Source: a virus. From it: a stretch of DNA of 35,253 nucleotides. The position numbers and the translations under genes are program-made. Location of the stretch: positions 1 to 35,253 of the IMG/VR virus record IMGVR_UViG_3300007522_000039; one strand, given 5' to 3'. This document shows positions 32,787-35,253 of this stretch, in pieces; position 1 is the stretch's first letter, and the number at the start of each line of letters is the position of its first letter. The notes under the pieces were generated by a model. That model made no database searches, was not told the origin of the DNA, and saw only the letters and a list, made by a program, of their open reading frames with translations.

Positions 32787-33092
32787 TCATTCCGCCGCAC
32801 CGCACATCGCTGCGCGGCGCGGCGCATCAACCAAGCCAAGCCCCGCCACACAGATCGCGATCGCGTTGACGCGATCCACATCTGCCGCGCCTTGTGGGTC
32901 CGCCGCATCGAGCGCTGACCAGCCGGCGGCAGACAGTCGCAGCGGCAGCAGCTCGCGCCCATCCTCGGCCACATAGACTGTCGCGTCAGTCGTCGCGCGT
33001 GGTGATGTCGCGGAGCTGGTCGCGCATGCCTGGATCAGCGACGCGCCCAGCAACAGCGCGAGCGCGTTGCGCCAGCGCCGCGCCTTGTTCAT
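32787..33092 (-). CDS. Outer-membrane lipoprotein, probable o-spanin
   Basis: The 101-residue protein has a basic start (NKARRWRN), a hydrophobic signal (ALALLLGASL) and a lipobox ending in LIQAC, with the lipid-modified cysteine at residue 23. The mature part is 79 residues, alanine/aspartate-rich. It begins within the preceding small gene in another frame and runs beyond it, the overlapping arrangement known for Rz/Rz1 spanins. It would link to the inner-membrane partner and disrupt the outer membrane at lysis. The mature part is not proline-rich as in lambda Rz1, so the role is inferred. It is the last gene of the leftward block. Confidence 0.65.
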   Translation of the reverse strand: MNKARRWRNALALLLGASLIQACATSSATSPRATTDATVYVAEDGRELLPLRLSAAGWSALDAADPQGAADVDRVNAIAICVAGLGLVDAPRRAAMCGAAE

Positions 33093-33207
33093 GGGCGCGC
33101 AGCAGCTCGGCCGCGCGCCCCGCATCATAGACGCCGCTGTCATGGGCGCGGGCCGCGAAGACATTCGCGAGCCGCACCAGCGCCAGCGCAAGCTGCGCAT
33201 AGATCAC
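32986..33207 (-). CDS. Small lysis-cassette protein, possible i-spanin
   Basis: The 73-residue product has a short hydrophobic start (MIYAQLALALVRLANVFAARA) followed by a charged helical region (DAGRAAELLRAHEQGAALAQRARAVAGRV). An N-terminal anchor plus periplasmic helix fits an i-spanin, and the lipoprotein gene begins inside it in another frame. The hydrophobic part is short and contains an arginine, so the assignment is tentative. Its start overlaps the holin-like stop by 4 nt. Confidence 0.55.
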   Translation of the reverse strand: MIYAQLALALVRLANVFAARAHDSGVYDAGRAAELLRAHEQGAALAQRARAVAGRVADPGMRDQLRDITTRDD

Positions 33208-33425
33208 GCCTTGCCGAGCTTGATAGGCTGGCGCGTGACCAGGCGCAGCACGATGTTCGCGACGATGACGACGGCCGCGGCCAGCTGCGCCTGCGTGTCA
33301 GCGTCCAGCCCGAGGTCCAGCCCAAGCGCGCCCGCGATGACAGCGGCCGCGGCGATGACGTTGACCCACAAGGTCTTGCTTGCCCAGAATGGCTTTGCGT
33401 CTTCCATGTTCTGCTCTCCGATCAT
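33204..33425 (-). CDS. Holin-like membrane protein
   Basis: The 73-residue protein has a short charged start (GEQNMEDAKPFWASKT) and two hydrophobic segments (LWVNVIAAAAVIAGALGL and TQAQLAAAVVIVANIVLRLV) joined by an acidic turn, ending in a basic tail. Size and topology match class II holins and the gene follows the endolysin, so it probably forms the membrane lesion that releases it. The ATG at 33425 overlaps the amidase stop by 4 nt. Longer in-frame starts lie inside the amidase. Confidence 0.7.
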   Translation of the reverse strand: MIGEQNMEDAKPFWASKTLWVNVIAAAAVIAGALGLDLGLDADTQAQLAAAVVIVANIVLRLVTRQPIKLGKA

Positions 33426-34099
33426 GCGGTTTTCGCCGCGGTTGTTGCGACCTGAACGGCCGCGAAAAGCGGCGCCGTGGGTGACGCCGCGATCTGGGTG
33501 ACGCGATGGCGCGCGAGGAACGCCGTCGCGGCGCCTTGCGTGCGCGGCCCCCAATCTCCGTCGATGGCGCCGGGCGCATAGCCGAGGCCGGACAGCGCCA
33601 GCTGCAGCGTGCGCACGTCCTCGATGCGGGGGGCAGGCTGGCGCAAGGTGTCGCCGCGCGATGGCAGGATCTCCGCCAGGTGCAGCGCCACGCGAAAGCC
33701 CGGGCACGCCTTGGCTGCATAATCGTTGTGGCCGGTCACACGCGCGCCAGGATAGCTCGCCAGCAGCTCGCCCATCAGCACGCGCAGCGCGGTCAGCTGC
33801 GCCGGGGTGTAGTGATCCACGGGCGCATCATCGGCGCACGATCCAAAGCCGCCGACCAGGCACACGCCGATGCTGTTGGCGTTGTGGCCATAGACGTGCG
33901 CGCCGACATGCGGTTCGGGGCGGCCCGGTTCGCGCGTGCCATCGCGGCGGATGACCCAATGGTATCCGATACCCGACCAGCCATTGGACCGATGCCACCC
34001 GTCGATCTCCGCCGCGCCGATGTCCTGGTCCGGCCGCGTCGCGGCGCAGTGCAGAATGATTTCGTTGATGCGGCGCATCGCCGGCGTTCTCTCGGTCAT
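33422..34099 (-). CDS. Endolysin: T7 lysozyme-type N-acetylmuramoyl-L-alanine amidase with binding domain
   Basis: The 225-residue enzyme cuts the amide bond between muramic acid and the peptide of the cell wall. Residues ~10-145 match T7 lysozyme closely: zinc ligands H17 (IILHCAAT), H123 (VTGHND) and C131 (KACPGF), with catalytic-type Y45 (GIGYHW) and K129. In T7 these are H17, H122, C130, Y46 and K128. The C-terminal part (~160-200, VRTLQLALSGLGYAPGAIDGDWGPRTQGA) is a peptidoglycan-binding repeat that T7 lysozyme lacks. No signal peptide is present, so export depends on the holin. Both ends overlap neighbours by ATGA. Confidence 0.93.
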   Translation of the reverse strand: MTERTPAMRRINEIILHCAATRPDQDIGAAEIDGWHRSNGWSGIGYHWVIRRDGTREPGRPEPHVGAHVYGHNANSIGVCLVGGFGSCADDAPVDHYTPAQLTALRVLMGELLASYPGARVTGHNDYAAKACPGFRVALHLAEILPSRGDTLRQPAPRIEDVRTLQLALSGLGYAPGAIDGDWGPRTQGAATAFLARHRVTQIAASPTAPLFAAVQVATTAAKTA

Positions 34100-34413
34100 G
34101 GCTCTGGCTCCTTGCGGCGGGCGGTGGCTTGGTCGATCTCCATGCGCGCGACGCGGGCATCGGTGCGCTCCGTCACGCGCAGGATCAATTCAAGGCGCGT
34201 GGCAATCACGGCCACGTCGCGCTCTGCCGCCGTCTGGCGCGCCTCAAGCACGCCTAGCCGTGCGCTGTCGCGGTCTTGGCGGCGGATCAGCTCGTCCAAA
34301 GCTCCGACGCGGACGCCGGCATAGATGCCCGCCACAACCAGCGCGGACAGGATCGTCCAAGCGAGGGCCTTGGAAATTGTGATGCCGCGTTCGGTGTTTT
34401 CGATTCCGGTCAT
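34096..34413 (-). CDS. Membrane-anchored coiled-coil protein of the lysis cassette
   Basis: The 105-residue protein has a short cytoplasmic start, one membrane span (ALAWTILSALVVAGIYAGV, ~16-34) and a long charged helix (LDELIRRQDRDSARLGVLEARQTAAERDVAVIATRLELI) that looks like a coiled coil. Such proteins stand before endolysins in many phages and are called holin-associated or XhlA-like. This one could also be the inner-membrane spanin instead of the 73-residue candidate. Both ends overlap by ATGA. Confidence 0.68.
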   Translation of the reverse strand: MTGIENTERGITISKALAWTILSALVVAGIYAGVRVGALDELIRRQDRDSARLGVLEARQTAAERDVAVIATRLELILRVTERTDARVARMEIDQATARRKEPEP

Positions 34414-34484
34414 GCGGCTCCCTCTGCTGCGGTGCGCCCAACCATGACGACAGCAATGGCGATCAGGTTGCGGAAAAGGATCAT
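34410..34484 (-). CDS. 24-residue hydrophobic peptide
   Basis: The frame runs from an ATG overlapping the preceding stop (ATGA) to a stop overlapping the next ATG. It encodes MILFRNLIAIAVVMVG followed by RTAAEGAA, a minimal membrane peptide. The only support is the double coupling and the clean hydrophobic stretch. It may alternatively be a leader whose translation couples the two larger genes. Confidence 0.45.
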   Translation of the reverse strand: MILFRNLIAIAVVMVGRTAAEGAA

Positions 34485-34780
34485 ACCCGCACCCACCCGG
34501 AGACGCCCGGCTCCCCTACGTTTTCCGCTGTGGTCGAAACCCAAGCAAATCCGGCATGAAAGCGCTTTGCTCCGACCGGAAAGCCGTCTTCACCGGGCTG
34601 GGCCCAAGCGTGAAAGGTTTCCCCATCTTGGAAGTGCCCGCCGATAATGGGGCTTTCGGTGCCAAGTTCCCACCGTCCGGCGGGGAGGTAGGATTGTGGA
34701 AGTGTCGTGCCGAGGGCAAGCACCGCTGCGCCAATGCAAACGCCGCTGGCGTCAAGCTGATATGCGATAAGCTGGGTCAC
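34481..34780 (-). CDS. Small protein between tail and lysis genes
   Basis: The 99-residue product is beta-rich with many aromatic residues (PAGRWELGTESPIIGGHF, then GETFHAWAQPG, then KRFHAGFAWVSTTAENVGEPGVSGWVRV). The end resembles small carbohydrate-binding modules found at phage tail tips, but I cannot assign a family. The GTG at 34780 gives a 4-nt GTGA overlap with the tail gene and lies six bases after GAGGTGG. A GTG at 34789 is part of that site and unlikely. Probably a tail accessory or chaperone. Confidence 0.62.
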   Translation of the reverse strand: MTQLIAYQLDASGVCIGAAVLALGTTLPQSYLPAGRWELGTESPIIGGHFQDGETFHAWAQPGEDGFPVGAKRFHAGFAWVSTTAENVGEPGVSGWVRV

Positions 34781-35253
34781 CTGCGCCACCTCACGTATTG
34801 GATTGCGGTGCTACCGTTCGCACCGGGCGCAGTGCTACCGTCCCTCCCGCTTCCTCCGCCGCCGGAGCCTGTCCCCGTCGCGCCCGCTGTTCCAGTGGTT
34901 AACTCGATACCCCCGTCACCACCGACACCAGATCCGCCCGCCCCCTTAACTCCGCCCTCGGCAGCCGATTTGTTCGCACCACCGCCGCCGCCTCCCGCGT
35001 AGAATGCAGATGTGCCCGTGATTGTGCTGGCAATGCCCAGCCCACCCGGCCCAGCGACGTTATCGTCTCCTCCAACCCCGCCCGCAGTCCCCACGCCTCC
35101 TGCACCACCACCACCACCGGACGTCCTCCACCCGGCGGCTCCGTTGCCTCCTGCAAATCCTACGCCGTCAGATGCGATAGAGGCTCCTGCAAGCCCGCCG
35201 CTGCCGCCACCCCCACCGCCGGAGCCGCCATTCAGACCAGCGCCACCAGCGCC
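34777..35253 (-). CDS. Glycine-rich tail fibre/adhesin protein, C-terminal part (continues at 1-590)
   Basis: This 158-codon stretch completes the protein starting at 590; the frame is continuous when base 35110 is joined to base 1. It is dominated by glycine blocks separated by short variable loops (FAGGNGAAGWRTSGGGGGAGG, FYAGGGGGGANKSAAEGG, TGSGGGGSGRDG) and ends in AIQYVRWRR. The loops between glycine runs are what vary in known polyglycine adhesins. The stop overlaps the next gene by 4 nt. Confidence 0.8.
   Translation of the reverse strand, partial: GAGGAGLNGGSGGGGGGSGGLAGASIASDGVGFAGGNGAAGWRTSGGGGGAGGVGTAGGVGGDDNVAGPGGLGIASTITGTSAFYAGGGGGGANKSAAEGGVKGAGGSGVGGDGGIELTTGTAGATGTGSGGGGSGRDGSTAPGANGSTAIQYVRWRR
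35111..35253. repeat. Right copy of the 143-bp terminal repeat
   Basis: It matches 1-143 apart from seven clustered substitutions at 35125-35139. It codes NGAAGWRTSG where the left copy codes NGPAAYRTSG. The copy is the overlap produced by a circular or redundant genome; the mismatched patch records either two alleles or an end-of-contig assembly error. Confidence 0.93.

Noticed and set aside
32729-32974. 81-codon minus-strand frame over the lipoprotein end
   Set aside because: Cysteine/arginine-rich shadow of the lipoprotein gene, not coupled to neighbours, and it runs to the edge of attP.

Overview
The window is the essentially complete genome of a temperate, podovirus-like phage, about 66% GC by eye. 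The last 143 bases (35111-35253) repeat the first 143. The glycine-rich tail gene that runs off the left edge continues in frame from the right edge: 590 + 334 nt = 308 codons when the ends are joined at 35110. The natural molecule is therefore circular or terminally redundant, about 35,110 bp. The host is probably a high-GC proteobacterium, perhaps an alphaproteobacterium. That rests on composition and gene style only. The phage attachment site carries the 3' half of a tRNA-Lys(UUU) gene, so the host integration site is probably tRNA-Lys.

Layout. One leftward transcription block covers almost everything. It starts at a Cro-like regulator (28592) and passes through a cluster of small early genes, including a Tad2-like anti-Thoeris protein, to a Toprim primase and an AAA+ helicase. 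Next comes a repeat-rich candidate origin (23203-23461). The packaging genes (TerS, TerL) follow, then portal, scaffold, major capsid, T7-like tail adaptor and nozzle, three internal virion (ejection) proteins, a tailspike and the glycine-rich tail protein. Wrapping across the contig ends, the block finishes with a lysis cassette (T7-lysozyme-type amidase, holin-like protein, overlapping spanin-like pair) that stops at attP. Most neighbours overlap by ATGA (4 nt), which points to tight translational coupling. I used this rule to set starts and to recover small genes.

A short rightward lysogeny block (28686-32558) faces it. It holds a LexA-type (S24) repressor, then from a separate promoter five small genes including an excisionase-like protein, a tyrosine integrase and a 35-residue membrane peptide. 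An AT-richer, opposite-strand membrane-protein gene (29266-29769) is inserted between repressor and promoter and looks like a lysogenic-conversion (moron) gene.

How it works together: Cro and the repressor act from the divergent region 28593-28685. The primase and helicase probably start replication at the iteron cluster and recruit host polymerase, since no DNA polymerase is encoded. TerS and TerL package the DNA. The ejection proteins carry a wall-degrading transglycosylase domain for entry, and the amidase, holin and spanins release progeny. No RNA polymerase, DNA polymerase, complete tRNA gene, CRISPR array or reverse transcriptase was seen.
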